Below are positions 17,977 to 26,422 of a stretch of DNA of 64,000 nt, in pieces (within the stretch, counting starts at the first letter, position 1; the number at the start of each line of letters is the position of its first letter). Under the pieces are notes generated by a model that did no database searches, was not told where the DNA came from, and saw nothing but the letters and a program-made list of their open reading frames with translations. Where the stretch lies: assembly GCF_001636845.1 (NCBI RefSeq), contig NZ_LITT01000062.1:124001-188000 (forward strand). Reading direction: 5' to 3'. Source of the DNA: Clostridium ljungdahlii (GTDB taxonomy: Bacteria > Bacillota > Clostridia > Clostridiales > Clostridiaceae). Made by a program: the position numbers and the translations under genes.

Positions 17977-18702
17977 ATGAAGAGTAGTGAAGCTAATACT
18001 TTTGTTTTTATAGCTTCTATAATAATAGGTATATTAATATCCACCAATATAAGTTTTACAAAAGGTAAGACTAATAAGAGAGTGTTTTTAAATGCAAAAC
18101 AGTATCAAGATGCATATAATTATAAAAATCAGCTTCACAATGAGATATCGGGATTATTAAAACAATATAATGATACCTATAACAAGCTAAAAAAATATAG
18201 AAGCAGTGAGAAGAATGAGGCTCAAGTTGTAGCTGGAATAAATCAGGAATTAAATCAAAACAATATGGTACTTGGAAAAGTAGCTGTAAAAGGTCAGGGA
18301 ATAAATATATATTTGAATGATGCACCTATGAGTGATGGACTTGATAGTTTTCAGTATCAGATGAAGCTTGTACATAATACAGACATTATACAGGTTATCA
18401 ATGATTTGAAAAATGCAGGATCTGAAGCAATTTCTATAAATGGTCACAGAATAGTAGGGGTTTCCGAAATTTATTGCAGCGGTCCATTTTTAAGAGTAAA
18501 TGGAGTAAAAATAGCTTCTCCTTTTTTAATTAATGCTATAGGAAATAAGGAAGTACTCTATACTTATATGATGTCAAATGAAAACTACTTAAAAATAATG
18601 ATAACTAGAAAGATTGTGGTAGAGGTACAAAAATCAGATAATATAAAAATACCTGCCTATAAGGGAGAGTATAGAACAGAATTTATGAAAGAGGTACAGT
18701 AG
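17977..18702 (+). CDS. DUF881 family protein (second copy)
   Basis: A 241-residue paralogue of the product at 16894-17607, with one N-terminal membrane helix (FVFIASIIIGILISTNISF), a coiled coil (residues about 40-75) and the DUF881 domain (VKGQGINIYLND, QVINDLKNAGSEAISINGHRIVG, LINAIGNKEVLYTYM). It starts ten bases after sbp with GAGGTG upstream. The paired copies around sbp suggest a small extracytoplasmic complex. This is the last gene of the ftsQ-led group before a short gap and ylmE. Confidence 0.9.
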   Translation: MKSSEANTFVFIASIIIGILISTNISFTKGKTNKRVFLNAKQYQDAYNYKNQLHNEISGLLKQYNDTYNKLKKYRSSEKNEAQVVAGINQELNQNNMVLGKVAVKGQGINIYLNDAPMSDGLDSFQYQMKLVHNTDIIQVINDLKNAGSEAISINGHRIVGVSEIYCSGPFLRVNGVKIASPFLINAIGNKEVLYTYMMSNENYLKIMITRKIVVEVQKSDNIKIPAYKGEYRTEFMKEVQ

Positions 18703-18825
18703 ATTATTTTATAAATTTGTTGAAAATGATTAAAAAAATAATTAATTTTTGCAGGAATTTTGATGTCTATGAAGAATACTAATAATTGTATATGTTTGTG
18801 CTTAATAATAAAGGAGACGGTAATA

Positions 18826-19494
18826 TTGTCAATTGAACAAAACTTGAGTAGGATAGAAGAAGAGATAAAGGATAAAAATGTAACCTTAGTGGCAGTTTCA
18901 AAAACTAAACCTGTTGAAGATATACAAAAAGCTTATGATGCAGGTATTAGAGATTTTGGAGAAAACAAAGTACAGGAGCTGACAAATAAAATACCAAACC
19001 TTCCACAGGATATAAGGTGGCATTTAATAGGTCATCTTCAAAGAAACAAGGTAAAATATATAGTTGGTAAGGTTTATCTTATCCATTCTTTGGACAGTAT
19101 AAGACTTCTTAATGAATTAGAAAAACATTATAAAGATCAAAAATTAATTGCAAATACACTTATACAAATAAATATAGGGTTGGAAGAAAGTAAGACAGGT
19201 TTACCTCTAGAGGAATTGGAAGATTTACTAAATGCCTGTGAGAATTGTACCAATGTGAAGGTAAAAGGTCTTATGGCTGTAATTCCTAAAGGGGATGAAG
19301 AAAGTTGTAAAAAATATTTTCGAAAGCTAAAAGATATTTTTGATGGCTTGAAGAAAAGGAAGTTTAATAATATAAGTATGAATATACTATCTATGGGAAT
19401 GACTCATGATTATAAAATAGCAATTGAAGAAGGAGCAACATTGGTGAGAATTGGCGAAGGTATATTTGGAAAGAGAAATTACAATAATAAATAG
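18826..19494 (+). CDS. ylmE: PLP homeostasis protein, YggS/YlmE family
   Basis: A 222-residue pyridoxal-phosphate-binding TIM-barrel protein of the YggS/PLPBP family, which helps control free PLP and amino acid balance; no catalytic activity is established. It has VTLVAVSKTKP, with the PLP lysine in that stretch, FGENKVQEL, WHLIGHLQRNKVKY and LSMGMTHDYKIAIEEGATLVRIG. The chosen start is TTG at 18826, nine bases after AAGGAG. A longer frame from 18760 lacks a ribosome binding site and adds a non-family leader. It begins the ylmE-sepF-ylmG-ylmH-divIVA string. Confidence 0.94.
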   Translation: MSIEQNLSRIEEEIKDKNVTLVAVSKTKPVEDIQKAYDAGIRDFGENKVQELTNKIPNLPQDIRWHLIGHLQRNKVKYIVGKVYLIHSLDSIRLLNELEKHYKDQKLIANTLIQINIGLEESKTGLPLEELEDLLNACENCTNVKVKGLMAVIPKGDEESCKKYFRKLKDIFDGLKKRKFNNISMNILSMGMTHDYKIAIEEGATLVRIGEGIFGKRNYNNK

Positions 19495-19506
19495 GAGGTA
19501 TTTTTT

Positions 19507-19971
19507 ATGGCAGGTAAAATGATAAACAAAATGATGGGATTTTTAGGATTGGAAGATGACTTGGAGGAAGATATAGAGGAAGAAGAAACAAAGAAAGGAG
19601 AAAATGAAAAAATCGTAAATGATTTTGCAGAGGTAGACCCTATTGTAAATAATAAAAGACAAAATAAAGTTGTAAGCATACATACTACAATAGCGGCTAA
19701 GGTAAGGATAGTTAAGCCAACTACTTATGAGGAAGCAGCTGATATATGTGATGAGCTTAAAAATAGAAAAATAATAGTTATAAATACTACAGGACTTGAG
19801 ATTAGAATAGCTCAAAGGTTACTTGATTTTATGGGTGGTGCAAGTTATGCATTAGGAGGAAATTTGGAAGAAATAGAAAAAGGAATATACATACTTTCAC
19901 CATCTAGTGTAGAAGTAAACAGTGATTTAAAAAATGAGTTATCTGGAAAAGGAATATTTGGATGGAAGTAA
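19507..19971 (+). CDS. sepF: Cell division protein SepF
   Basis: A 154-residue FtsZ-anchoring protein. It has an N-terminal amphipathic helix (residues 1-12, [12 protein letters not shown]) for membrane binding, an acidic linker of many glutamates (about 17-40), and the SepF domain ([55 protein letters not shown]). It would link FtsZ filaments to the membrane and help septum assembly. The start has AGGAGGT at good spacing. ftsZ itself is not in this window. Confidence 0.96.
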   Translation: MAGKMINKMMGFLGLEDDLEEDIEEEETKKGENEKIVNDFAEVDPIVNNKRQNKVVSIHTTIAAKVRIVKPTTYEEAADICDELKNRKIIVINTTGLEIRIAQRLLDFMGGASYALGGNLEEIEKGIYILSPSSVEVNSDLKNELSGKGIFGWK

Positions 19972-20003
19972 GTATATTTAGTGATAAATAATTGGAGGCA
20001 AAA

Positions 20004-20270
20004 ATGATAAGTAGTACTTTAGCTGTTGCAATATCATTACTATTTAGATTCCTTGAAGGTGCTATAATATTGGATGTAATTCTATCTTGGGTTATGCAGG
20101 GGAGAAGTAACGCATTTGTGGATTTTTTACATATATTTACGGAACCCCTTATGATACCTGGAAGAAAAATTCAGGAAAAACTTATGCCAGGTTTAATGAT
20201 AGATTTTTCACCTATAGTGGCCTTTTTTATAATAGATATATTAAGAGGAATTGTATTTTCGATACTCTAG
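20004..20270 (+). CDS. ylmG: YggT family membrane protein YlmG
   Basis: An 88-residue protein with two membrane helices (TLAVAISLLFRFLEGAIILDVILSWV and FSPIVAFFIIDILRGIVFSIL) joined by a loop carrying FVDFLHIFTEPLMIPGRKI, the family signature. The ATG at 20004 follows TTGGAGGC; a TTG at 19992 overlaps that site and is unlikely. Its exact role is not known; it is linked by position and genetics to SepF and the division machinery. It sits between sepF and ylmH as in other Firmicutes. Confidence 0.93.
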   Translation: MISSTLAVAISLLFRFLEGAIILDVILSWVMQGRSNAFVDFLHIFTEPLMIPGRKIQEKLMPGLMIDFSPIVAFFIIDILRGIVFSIL

Positions 20271-20306
20271 CATATGAAATAATGTATAGCGAATTAAGGG
20301 ATAATT

Positions 20307-21080
20307 ATGGATAAAAAAAGTTTTATAAAGAGATTTCATTTTTGTGATGAAAGTGAAATCTTACCTATATATGATAAAATAAGTTTAGCAAAAAAAACTA
20401 ATAATACAGTATATACCTCAACATTTTATACTCCCAATGTATGGAATACTTTAGAAAATCTAAAGGAGGAAATTGGCTTAAATATATGCAGTTGTGGCAT
20501 ATTTGAAGATGCAGAAAGAAAACTTATAGCATTTTCAAAGTTTGATATAAGAAATTATCCAATAAAATTAATGGAAATAAAATGTAAGTCTAAATTTGTT
20601 AAGTTAGAACACAAGGATTATCTAGGGGCTCTTATGGCTCTTGGACTTAAAAGAGAGAAATTTGGAGATTTAATACTAAAGGAAGATAAGCAATGTTATT
20701 TAGCTGTTTGTGAAGATATAAGTGATTACATAGAGATAAATTTAAATAGCGTAGGAAAGAGCAGCTGCAAAGCAAATGTTTTAGATATTAGTTCTGCGGA
20801 AATTCCCCTATATAATTTTAAAACTTCTGTTTTAAATGTTTCTTCCTTGAGAATTGATTGTTTAGTTAGTTCTCTATGCAATATATCAAGAAATAAATCT
20901 CAAGAAATGATTAAGAGAGGTAAAGTCCTTTTGGATTACTTACCAGAAACAAGAAAAGATAAATCTATAGAAGATAATTGTATAATAACTGTAAGAAGCT
21001 GTGGAAAGTTTAAAATTGTGGGAGAAACTGGTTGGACGGGAAGCGGTCGATGCAAACTTCTTATAAAAAAATTTAGTTAA
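20307..21080 (+). CDS. ylmH: RNA-binding S4-domain protein YlmH
   Basis: A 257-residue protein with a C-terminal S4 RNA-binding domain (residues about 185-245: LRIDCLVSSLCNISRNKSQEMIKRGKVLLDY and TVRSCGKFKIVGETGWTGSG) and an N-terminal domain typical of YlmH. Bacillus YlmH has been linked to rescue of stalled ribosomal complexes and is encoded beside division genes. The order ylmG, ylmH, divIVA here is the canonical one. The start has only a modest GGGAT site, consistent with coupling to the upstream gene. Confidence 0.92.
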   Translation: MDKKSFIKRFHFCDESEILPIYDKISLAKKTNNTVYTSTFYTPNVWNTLENLKEEIGLNICSCGIFEDAERKLIAFSKFDIRNYPIKLMEIKCKSKFVKLEHKDYLGALMALGLKREKFGDLILKEDKQCYLAVCEDISDYIEINLNSVGKSSCKANVLDISSAEIPLYNFKTSVLNVSSLRIDCLVSSLCNISRNKSQEMIKRGKVLLDYLPETRKDKSIEDNCIITVRSCGKFKIVGETGWTGSGRCKLLIKKFS

Positions 21081-21097
21081 TTTGTGAGGTGCTCGTG

Positions 21098-21781
21098 ATG
21101 TTTATTACTGCTGCAGAGATAACAAATAAGGAATTTAAAAAAGGACTTAGAGGTTATAATATAGATGAAGTAGATGAATTTTTAGACAAAATAGCAGAAG
21201 ATTATGAGTCTATATATAAGGAAAATTCTCTTTTAAAGGAAAAAATGCAGTCTTTGGATGAGAAGATAAGTCATTATACTAAAATGGAAAATACTATAAA
21301 AGATACACTTTTATTAGCTCAAAATGCTTCTGAACAGGCTAAAGAAAACGCTAAAAAGGAAAGTCAATTTGTAGTAAAAAATGCAAATGATGCTGCACAG
21401 AAGATAATAGATAAGGCCCATGGTGATGTTATTCAAATTACAGATGAATTTGAAAATGTAAAACAGGAATTTTCTAAGTTTAGAACTAAGTTTAGGAACT
21501 TTATGAAAACTCAAATGGAAATGTTTGATGATATGGAAAAAGATTTTGTAAAGAATTATAGTATTGGGTATGAATCAAATGAAAATGAAGTGGAAGATAG
21601 TACTGTTAAGGAAAAGGAAATAGAAATAGTAGAGCCAAAAAAGGAAGATGTCTCTTTAGTTGAAAAGCGCAACAAAGAATTTGATGAAGATAATAAAGAG
21701 GACTCAAATCATACAGAAAAGGAAATTTTTGAAGATAAAGATGAACTCGAAGAAATTAAAAATTTTTTTATTAAGGGATAG
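21098..21781 (+). CDS. divIVA: Cell-pole/septum scaffold DivIVA
   Basis: A 227-residue coiled-coil protein. The N-terminal membrane-curvature-binding domain reads ITAAEITNKEFKKGLRGYNIDEVDEFLD, followed by long coiled coils (about 30-150) and an acidic, low-complexity tail. It would gather at division sites and poles and recruit partner proteins. The ATG at 21098 follows GAGGTG with correct spacing; the GTG at 21089 overlaps it. A strong terminator directly after the stop marks the end of the division gene series. Confidence 0.95.
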   Translation: MFITAAEITNKEFKKGLRGYNIDEVDEFLDKIAEDYESIYKENSLLKEKMQSLDEKISHYTKMENTIKDTLLLAQNASEQAKENAKKESQFVVKNANDAAQKIIDKAHGDVIQITDEFENVKQEFSKFRTKFRNFMKTQMEMFDDMEKDFVKNYSIGYESNENEVEDSTVKEKEIEIVEPKKEDVSLVEKRNKEFDEDNKEDSNHTEKEIFEDKDELEEIKNFFIKG

Positions 21782-21813
21782 AAAAAGCCACTCTAAAAGC
21801 AGAGTGGCTTTTT
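21782..21813 (+). terminator. Rho-independent terminator after divIVA
   Basis: AAAAAGCCACTCT and AGAGTGGCTTTTT form a 13-base stem with a six-base loop, starting one base after the divIVA stop codon. Confidence 0.92.
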
Positions 21814-21838
21814 AGTATGCACTGTAAACAAAGCATAT

Positions 21839-21866
21839 TTGACAATCAATGTTGATTTAATATATG
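21839..21866 (+). promoter_or_regulatory. Probable promoter of mtnN
   Basis: TTGACA and TATATG are spaced by 16 bases, about 40 bases before the mtnN start and just after the divIVA terminator. Confidence 0.6.
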
Positions 21867-21906
21867 CTAGTAATTATAGAAATAAAAATGAGGAGGACAT
21901 ACAAAC

Positions 21907-22599
21907 ATGGTTATTGGAATTATAGGAGCTATGGATGAAGAAGTAGAAATACTTTTATCTGAATTAGAACTGGAGAAAGTTGAAGAAAAAGCTAATATGA
22001 AATTTAATTTAGGAAAACTTTATAATAAAGATATAGTGGTAGTAAGGAGTGGTATAGGTAAGGTAAATGCGGCAGTATGTGCCCAAATACTTGCAGATGA
22101 TTTTAATGTAGATTACATAATAAATGTAGGTATTGCAGGAGGTGCAGGAGAAAACGTATATCCAGGAGATATAGTAATAGCAGATAATTTGGTACAGCAT
22201 GATATGGATGCGTCTGCTTTTGGAGATAAAGTAGGACAGATACCTAGATTGGATACATATGATTTTAAATGTAATAGAAGACTTGTAGAAAAAGCTAAGG
22301 ATGCCTGCAATAAATTAGGAAATATAAATAGTTTTGTAGGAAGAATAGTTACAGGAGATCAATTTATTTCAAGTACAGAAAAGGTTAGATATTTGAACAA
22401 GGAGTTTGGAGCACTGGCTTGTGAAATGGAAGGTGGAAGTATTGCACAGGTAGCCTATTTGAACAATGTACCTTTTGTAATAATAAGATCTATATCAGAC
22501 AACGCAAACAATGGTGCTAGTATGGACTATAAAAAATTTGCACCTATTGCCATAAAAAATTCTACACAAATAATTAAAAGTATGATTATGAGCTTGTAA
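21907..22599 (+). CDS. mtnN: 5'-methylthioadenosine/S-adenosylhomocysteine nucleosidase
   Basis: A 230-residue cytosolic hydrolase that cleaves adenine from methylthioadenosine and S-adenosylhomocysteine, recycling the products of SAM-dependent reactions. Motifs are IGIIGAMDEEVEILL at the N-terminus, VRSGIGKVNAA, NVGIAGG, the base-binding EMEGGSIAQVAYLNNVPFVIIRSISDNA and the aspartate in SDNA. AGGAGGA precedes the ATG. It starts a new transcription unit after divIVA, and lspA and the pseudouridine synthase follow. Confidence 0.96.
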   Translation: MVIGIIGAMDEEVEILLSELELEKVEEKANMKFNLGKLYNKDIVVVRSGIGKVNAAVCAQILADDFNVDYIINVGIAGGAGENVYPGDIVIADNLVQHDMDASAFGDKVGQIPRLDTYDFKCNRRLVEKAKDACNKLGNINSFVGRIVTGDQFISSTEKVRYLNKEFGALACEMEGGSIAQVAYLNNVPFVIIRSISDNANNGASMDYKKFAPIAIKNSTQIIKSMIMSL

Positions 22600-22627
22600 T
22601 TTTTACGCATTGCGTTTTGGGAGGAAA

Positions 22628-23086
22628 ATGGTGGAAATATTTGTAATATTACTTGGAATTTTAATAGACAGGGTTACGAAAATATGGGCCATTGGAGTTT
22701 TATCTAAAGTTTCTCAGATAATAGTAATAAAAGATTTGTTTTCATTACTGTATTTGCAAAATAAGGGAGCTGCTTTTGGAATTTTACAGGGTAAGCTTTA
22801 CTTTTTAACTATAATTACAATAATTGTAGTTGGAGGAATGATGTTTTATATTATAAAATATAAACCTAATTCAAAGCTTATAAGAATAAGTTTTTCACTT
22901 ATAATAAGTGGAGCTTTGGGAAATTTGATGGATAGAATAGTGTATAAATATGTAGTTGATTTTATTTCTGTCCATTATAAAGACATTTATTATTTTCCTG
23001 TATTCAATATAGCAGATGTGATGGTGGTAGTAGGAACTGCACTTTTGGCATTCTATTTATTAAAGGAAGAAAAGTATGGAAAGTAA
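22628..23086 (+). CDS. lspA: Lipoprotein signal peptidase LspA
   Basis: An integral membrane aspartyl peptidase (about 153 residues) that removes signal peptides from diacylated prolipoproteins. Four helices are visible, with the conserved LIDRVTK, NKGAAFGIL, SGALGNLMDRI and FPVFNIADVMVVVG, which supply the two catalytic aspartates. The start is ATG 22628 or GTG 22631, just after GGGAGG; a TTG at 22610 lies upstream of that site. The 3' end overlaps the next gene by 11 bases, so the two are coupled. A client in this window is the lipoprotein at 29135-30214. Confidence 0.95.
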   Translation: MVEIFVILLGILIDRVTKIWAIGVLSKVSQIIVIKDLFSLLYLQNKGAAFGILQGKLYFLTIITIIVVGGMMFYIIKYKPNSKLIRISFSLIISGALGNLMDRIVYKYVVDFISVHYKDIYYFPVFNIADVMVVVGTALLAFYLLKEEKYGK

Positions 23087-23984
23087 AAAATTTTTGGTTT
23101 GTAGTCAAGAAGAAAATATGAGACTTGACGTATTTCTGTCTAAATGTTTCCAAGATAAATCAAGATCATATATTCAAAATGTAATAGAAGATAATTTAGT
23201 AGAAGTAAACGGAAAAGCAAAAAAATCCAATTATAAGATTAAGTCAGGGGATAATATAGAAATTACTATACCTGACCCTGTGAATTTAAATATACAGTCG
23301 GAAGATATACCTCTTGACATATTATATGAAGATAAGGATGTTATTGTAGTAAATAAGCCTCAAGGTATGATAGTGCACCCTGCACCAGGAGTATATGAAG
23401 GTACTTTAGTAAATGCTCTTTTAAATCACTGTCATGATTTATCTGGTATAAATGGAGTGACAAGACCGGGTATAGTGCATAGAATAGACAAAGACACTTC
23501 AGGAATACTTGTAGTAGCTAAAAATGATAATTCTCATAATAAATTAGCGAAACAGCTTAAGGATCATTCTATGACTAGAGAATACATAGCCTTAGTAGAA
23601 GGGGTTATAAAACTAGATGAGGGAACTGTAGATGAGCCTATTGCGAGACATCCTAAAGATAAAATAAAAATGGCAGTTTGTGTGAATGGAAAAAGGGCCA
23701 TTACCCATTATAAAGTTATTAAAAGATTTAAAAGTAATACTTTGATAAAATGTATACTTGAAACAGGAAGAACACATCAGATAAGGGTACACATGGCATA
23801 TATAGGGCACCCTCTTGTAGGAGATCCGGTATATGGCTATAAAAAGCAGAGGTTCAAACTAGGCGGTCAGCTCCTCCATGCTGAAAAGCTTGGCTTTATT
23901 CATCCAGCTACAGGAAAGTATATAGAATTTGAAACGGAAATACCAGATTATTTTAAAAAAGTGATAAAAGTTTTAGATAATTAG
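23076..23984 (+). CDS. RluD-family 23S rRNA/tRNA pseudouridine synthase
   Basis: A 302-residue enzyme that isomerises uridine to pseudouridine in structured RNA. An N-terminal S4 domain (about 12-75) is followed by the synthase domain. The catalytic aspartate is in HRIDKDTSG, and GRTHQIRVHMAYIGHPLVGDP is the family motif. The position behind lspA matches Bacillus ylyB. The exact RNA target cannot be read from the sequence, so no specific symbol is given. The RNA-like element copy B follows directly. Confidence 0.94.
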   Translation: MESKKFLVCSQEENMRLDVFLSKCFQDKSRSYIQNVIEDNLVEVNGKAKKSNYKIKSGDNIEITIPDPVNLNIQSEDIPLDILYEDKDVIVVNKPQGMIVHPAPGVYEGTLVNALLNHCHDLSGINGVTRPGIVHRIDKDTSGILVVAKNDNSHNKLAKQLKDHSMTREYIALVEGVIKLDEGTVDEPIARHPKDKIKMAVCVNGKRAITHYKVIKRFKSNTLIKCILETGRTHQIRVHMAYIGHPLVGDPVYGYKKQRFKLGGQLLHAEKLGFIHPATGKYIEFETEIPDYFKKVIKVLDN

Positions 23985-24001
23985 ATAATATCAAGTGATT
24001 C

Positions 24002-24190
24002 TTAGGTTCAGATGGAGTTTGCTTTATAAAGATGACTTTTCTCCATCTGAACCTTAGAAGAACTTATCCAGGCGCGTAGCAGTGCTTATCCCCCACTTCG
24101 ATAGAAAAGCAGATATCCCAAATCTTTGATTTGGTGATAGTCGCTTTCGCTGTGTGCGATGGGGGTTAGCAATGATAGCGATCGGGTGAA
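24002..24190 (+). ncRNA. Dispersed structured-RNA element, copy B
   Basis: A long 5' hairpin with TTCAGATGGAG/CTCCATCTGAA arms is followed by the core: TTATCCAGG, stem CGC/GCG, stem CAGTGCT/AGCAATG, stem CCCCC/GGGGG and closing ATCGGG. The inner part 24103-24158 is identical over 56 bases to 50326-50381 of copy C and contains the small hairpin CCAAATC/GATTTGG. It lies between the pseudouridine synthase gene and the convergent uraA and runs into a terminator at 24194. It may be released as a 3' RNA of the mtnN-lspA unit or be made alone. Confidence 0.7.
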
Positions 24191-24193
24191 TTG

Positions 24194-24227
24194 AAAAAGC
24201 AGTCTATATAATTTTAGACTGCTTTTT
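24194..24227. terminator. Bidirectional terminator between RNA copy B and uraA
   Basis: AAAAAGCAGTCTA and TAGACTGCTTTTT form a 13-base stem with an eight-base loop. A-run and T-run flanks let it work for both the plus-strand unit and the minus-strand pyrR-uraA operon. Confidence 0.88.
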
Positions 24228-24237
24228 AGAGCAATTT

Positions 24238-25536
24238 TTAAACAGCTTCTTTATTGGATTTTTCAGAAGCACTTTCTTCTGGTAATATTAAATTAAGTAT
24301 TATTCCAATAATAGTTGCAAGAGCCACACCAGATATTTGAACTGGCGATCCACCTACAGAAAAGTTTATGGAAGCACCACCAATTCCTATTACTATTATG
24401 ACAGATGTCAATATTAAATTTCTATTTTTACTAAAGTCTATTTTATCCTCTACAAATATTCTAAAACCCGAGGAAGCTATTATTCCAAATAACACTATAC
24501 TTACACCGCCTATTACAGGCATAGGCATATTTTCAATTACAGCAGCTACAGGACCTATAAATGAAAGCAGTATAGCTATTACTCCAGCACCGCCTATAAC
24601 CCATACACTGTAAACTTTGGTTATAGCCATAACTCCTATATTTTCTCCATAAGTTGTAGTTGGAGGTCCACCTGCAAAACCTGCAAATATAGTGGCTAAT
24701 CCATCTCCTAATATAGATCTATGAAGTCCTGGATTTTTGGTGAAATCCCTTCCTACTACATTGTTTGTTACGTAAATGTGACCTATGTGTTCTGCTAAAG
24801 TTACAAAAGAAATAGGGGCCATAAGCATGACGGCATTTATGTTGAATTTAGGAAACATAAATGGAGGTAATTTAAAGAGCTTGGTACTTACAATAGTATC
24901 TAGTGCTTGCTTTGGTACCACACCTAAAATTAAAGCAGATATATATCCAACTATTATGGCTATTAATATAGGTATTATTCCCAGAAATCCTTTAAAATAC
25001 ATGGTTCCAATAACAGCTACGGCAACTGTAATTGCAGACACTGTCATCCATGCCCATCTTGGTATACTCTGCATCTGATCAGTTGTATAAGTAGGGTTGA
25101 AGCCTGCCCAGTTTATAGCCGTAGCTGCAAGACCCAGACCTATTACTATTACTATGGAACCAACAACTACAGGTGGAAGAGCTTTATTAAGCCAGTTTAC
25201 ACCGCAAAGCTTTATTATGCCAGCTACAATTAAATATACACAACCTGCTGCTATTACACCAGAAAGCATAGACGCTGGTCCATAGCTTTTAGATGCTATA
25301 AGAATTGGACTTATAAAAGCAAAGGAAGAGCCTAAGTAAGCTGGAAGCTTGGCCTTGGTACATAAGATATAAATAAGGGTTCCAATACCACTGCAAAATA
25401 ATGCTATGGCTGGACTCATTCCTGTTAAAATTGGAACAAGTATAGTTGAACCTACCATGGCAAATAAATGCTGAAAACTAAGAGGTATAGTAACTCCTAT
25501 AGGTAATTTTTCTTCTACATCAACAAAATTTTTCAT
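24238..25536 (-). CDS. uraA: Uracil permease (NCS2 family)
   Basis: A 432-residue nucleobase cation symporter with about fourteen hydrophobic segments. QHLFAMVGSTILVP at the N-terminus, FVTLAEHIGHI and GGPPTTTYGENIGVMAIT are the residues that define uracil transporters of this family (UraA/PyrP). It lies 44 bases downstream of pyrR in the same direction, so both share the PyrR-controlled leader. It imports uracil, whose salvage lowers the need for pyrimidine synthesis. The stop codon is beside a bidirectional terminator. Confidence 0.95.
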   Translation of the reverse strand: MKNFVDVEEKLPIGVTIPLSFQHLFAMVGSTILVPILTGMSPAIALFCSGIGTLIYILCTKAKLPAYLGSSFAFISPILIASKSYGPASMLSGVIAAGCVYLIVAGIIKLCGVNWLNKALPPVVVGSIVIVIGLGLAATAINWAGFNPTYTTDQMQSIPRWAWMTVSAITVAVAVIGTMYFKGFLGIIPILIAIIVGYISALILGVVPKQALDTIVSTKLFKLPPFMFPKFNINAVMLMAPISFVTLAEHIGHIYVTNNVVGRDFTKNPGLHRSILGDGLATIFAGFAGGPPTTTYGENIGVMAITKVYSVWVIGGAGVIAILLSFIGPVAAVIENMPMPVIGGVSIVLFGIIASSGFRIFVEDKIDFSKNRNLILTSVIIVIGIGGASINFSVGGSPVQISGVALATIIGIILNLILPEESASEKSNKEAV

Positions 25537-25580
25537 TTATGCGCTCCTTTTCTAGTCTCTCAAGGACTATTTTAAAAGTT

Positions 25581-26117
25581 TTATAATTCGTATATTTTTA
25601 CTGAATCATTCTTGTCTATTTCTGCAATTTCAACTGATATCATTTCGTTTCTAGATGTAGGAATGTTTTTACCTACATAATCGGCTCTTATAGGAAGCTC
25701 CCTATGCCCTCTATCAACTAAAACTGCAAGCTGGATTAATTTTGGCCTTCCAGAATGAATAATAGCATCGATTGCTGCTCTTGCAGTTCTGCCTGTGTAG
25801 ATAACATCATCTACCAATATAATTTTTTTGTTTTCCACATCTATTACATTAGATCCTTTTAGTACAGGTTGTCCTGCAAGGCTGGTTAAATCATCTCTAT
25901 AGAGACCAATATCTACATCTTCTACTTTTAATTTTATTCCTTCAATGTTATAAATGTTTTCGGCTATTCTTTTTGCTAATGGGTATCCTCTTCTCTTTAT
26001 TCCTACAAGTATTATATCCTCTGTACCTCTATTCTTTTCTAATATTTCGTGGGATATTCTTTTTAAAGTTCTATTCATAGCCTTTTCATCTAAAATAAGT
26101 GCTTTTAATTTCAACAT
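25581..26117 (-). CDS. pyrR: Pyrimidine operon attenuator/uracil phosphoribosyltransferase PyrR
   Basis: A 178-residue RNA-binding regulator with residual uracil phosphoribosyltransferase activity. When UMP-bound it binds pyr leader RNA and favours termination. The PRPP loop [19 protein letters not shown] is present, as are [11 protein letters not shown] and [19 protein letters not shown]. The start is supported by AGGGAGGG. Its own leader (26187-26265) carries a PyrR site and a terminator, so the pyrR-uraA pair is under autogenous control, as in Bacillus. Confidence 0.97.
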   Translation of the reverse strand: MLKLKALILDEKAMNRTLKRISHEILEKNRGTEDIILVGIKRRGYPLAKRIAENIYNIEGIKLKVEDVDIGLYRDDLTSLAGQPVLKGSNVIDVENKKIILVDDVIYTGRTARAAIDAIIHSGRPKLIQLAVLVDRGHRELPIRADYVGKNIPTSRNEMISVEIAEIDKNDSVKIYEL

Positions 26118-26186
26118 ATGACCCTCCCTTCTTTTTAATTTACAATTATAATTGTGCTTATTTCAATTTTATTTACAATATTATTA

Positions 26187-26265
26187 TAAAAAATGCCCTT
26201 CACACAGTGAAGGACATAATAGTCATACGGATATAAAAATACTTTATTGACCTCACTGGATCATT
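26187..26265 (-). promoter_or_regulatory. PyrR-responsive attenuator (pyr leader)
   Basis: On the minus strand the leader contains ATCCAGTGAGGTC (26249-26261), a close match to the known PyrR-binding loop. About 45 bases later comes a terminator: CCTTCAC/GTGAAGG stem with a three-base loop and TTTTTT (26188-26214). Binding of PyrR with UMP would free the terminator and stop transcription before pyrR. Confidence 0.85.
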
Positions 26266-26290
26266 TTAAAAGATATTAAATTCACAACCT

Positions 26291-26319
26291 ATTATAAGAT
26301 AGTTTTTTTAATATTGCAA
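26291..26319 (-). promoter_or_regulatory. Sigma-A type promoter of pyrR-uraA
   Basis: TTGCAA and TATAAT with an exact 17-base spacer, placed about 30 bases before the PyrR-binding loop on the same strand. Confidence 0.8.
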
Positions 26320-26422
26320 GTTTTTTTGGCAATACATTGGCTTTACGGAATAAATATGGTCTATTTTGTCTCAAAGGGTTATTTTTTAAAAAGCTAATAG
26401 TATTTAAACTACTTGAAAATTT

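Noticed and set aside
24368-25285. Several plus-strand open frames opposite uraA
   Set aside because: They mirror the hydrophobic codons of the permease and have no start signals.
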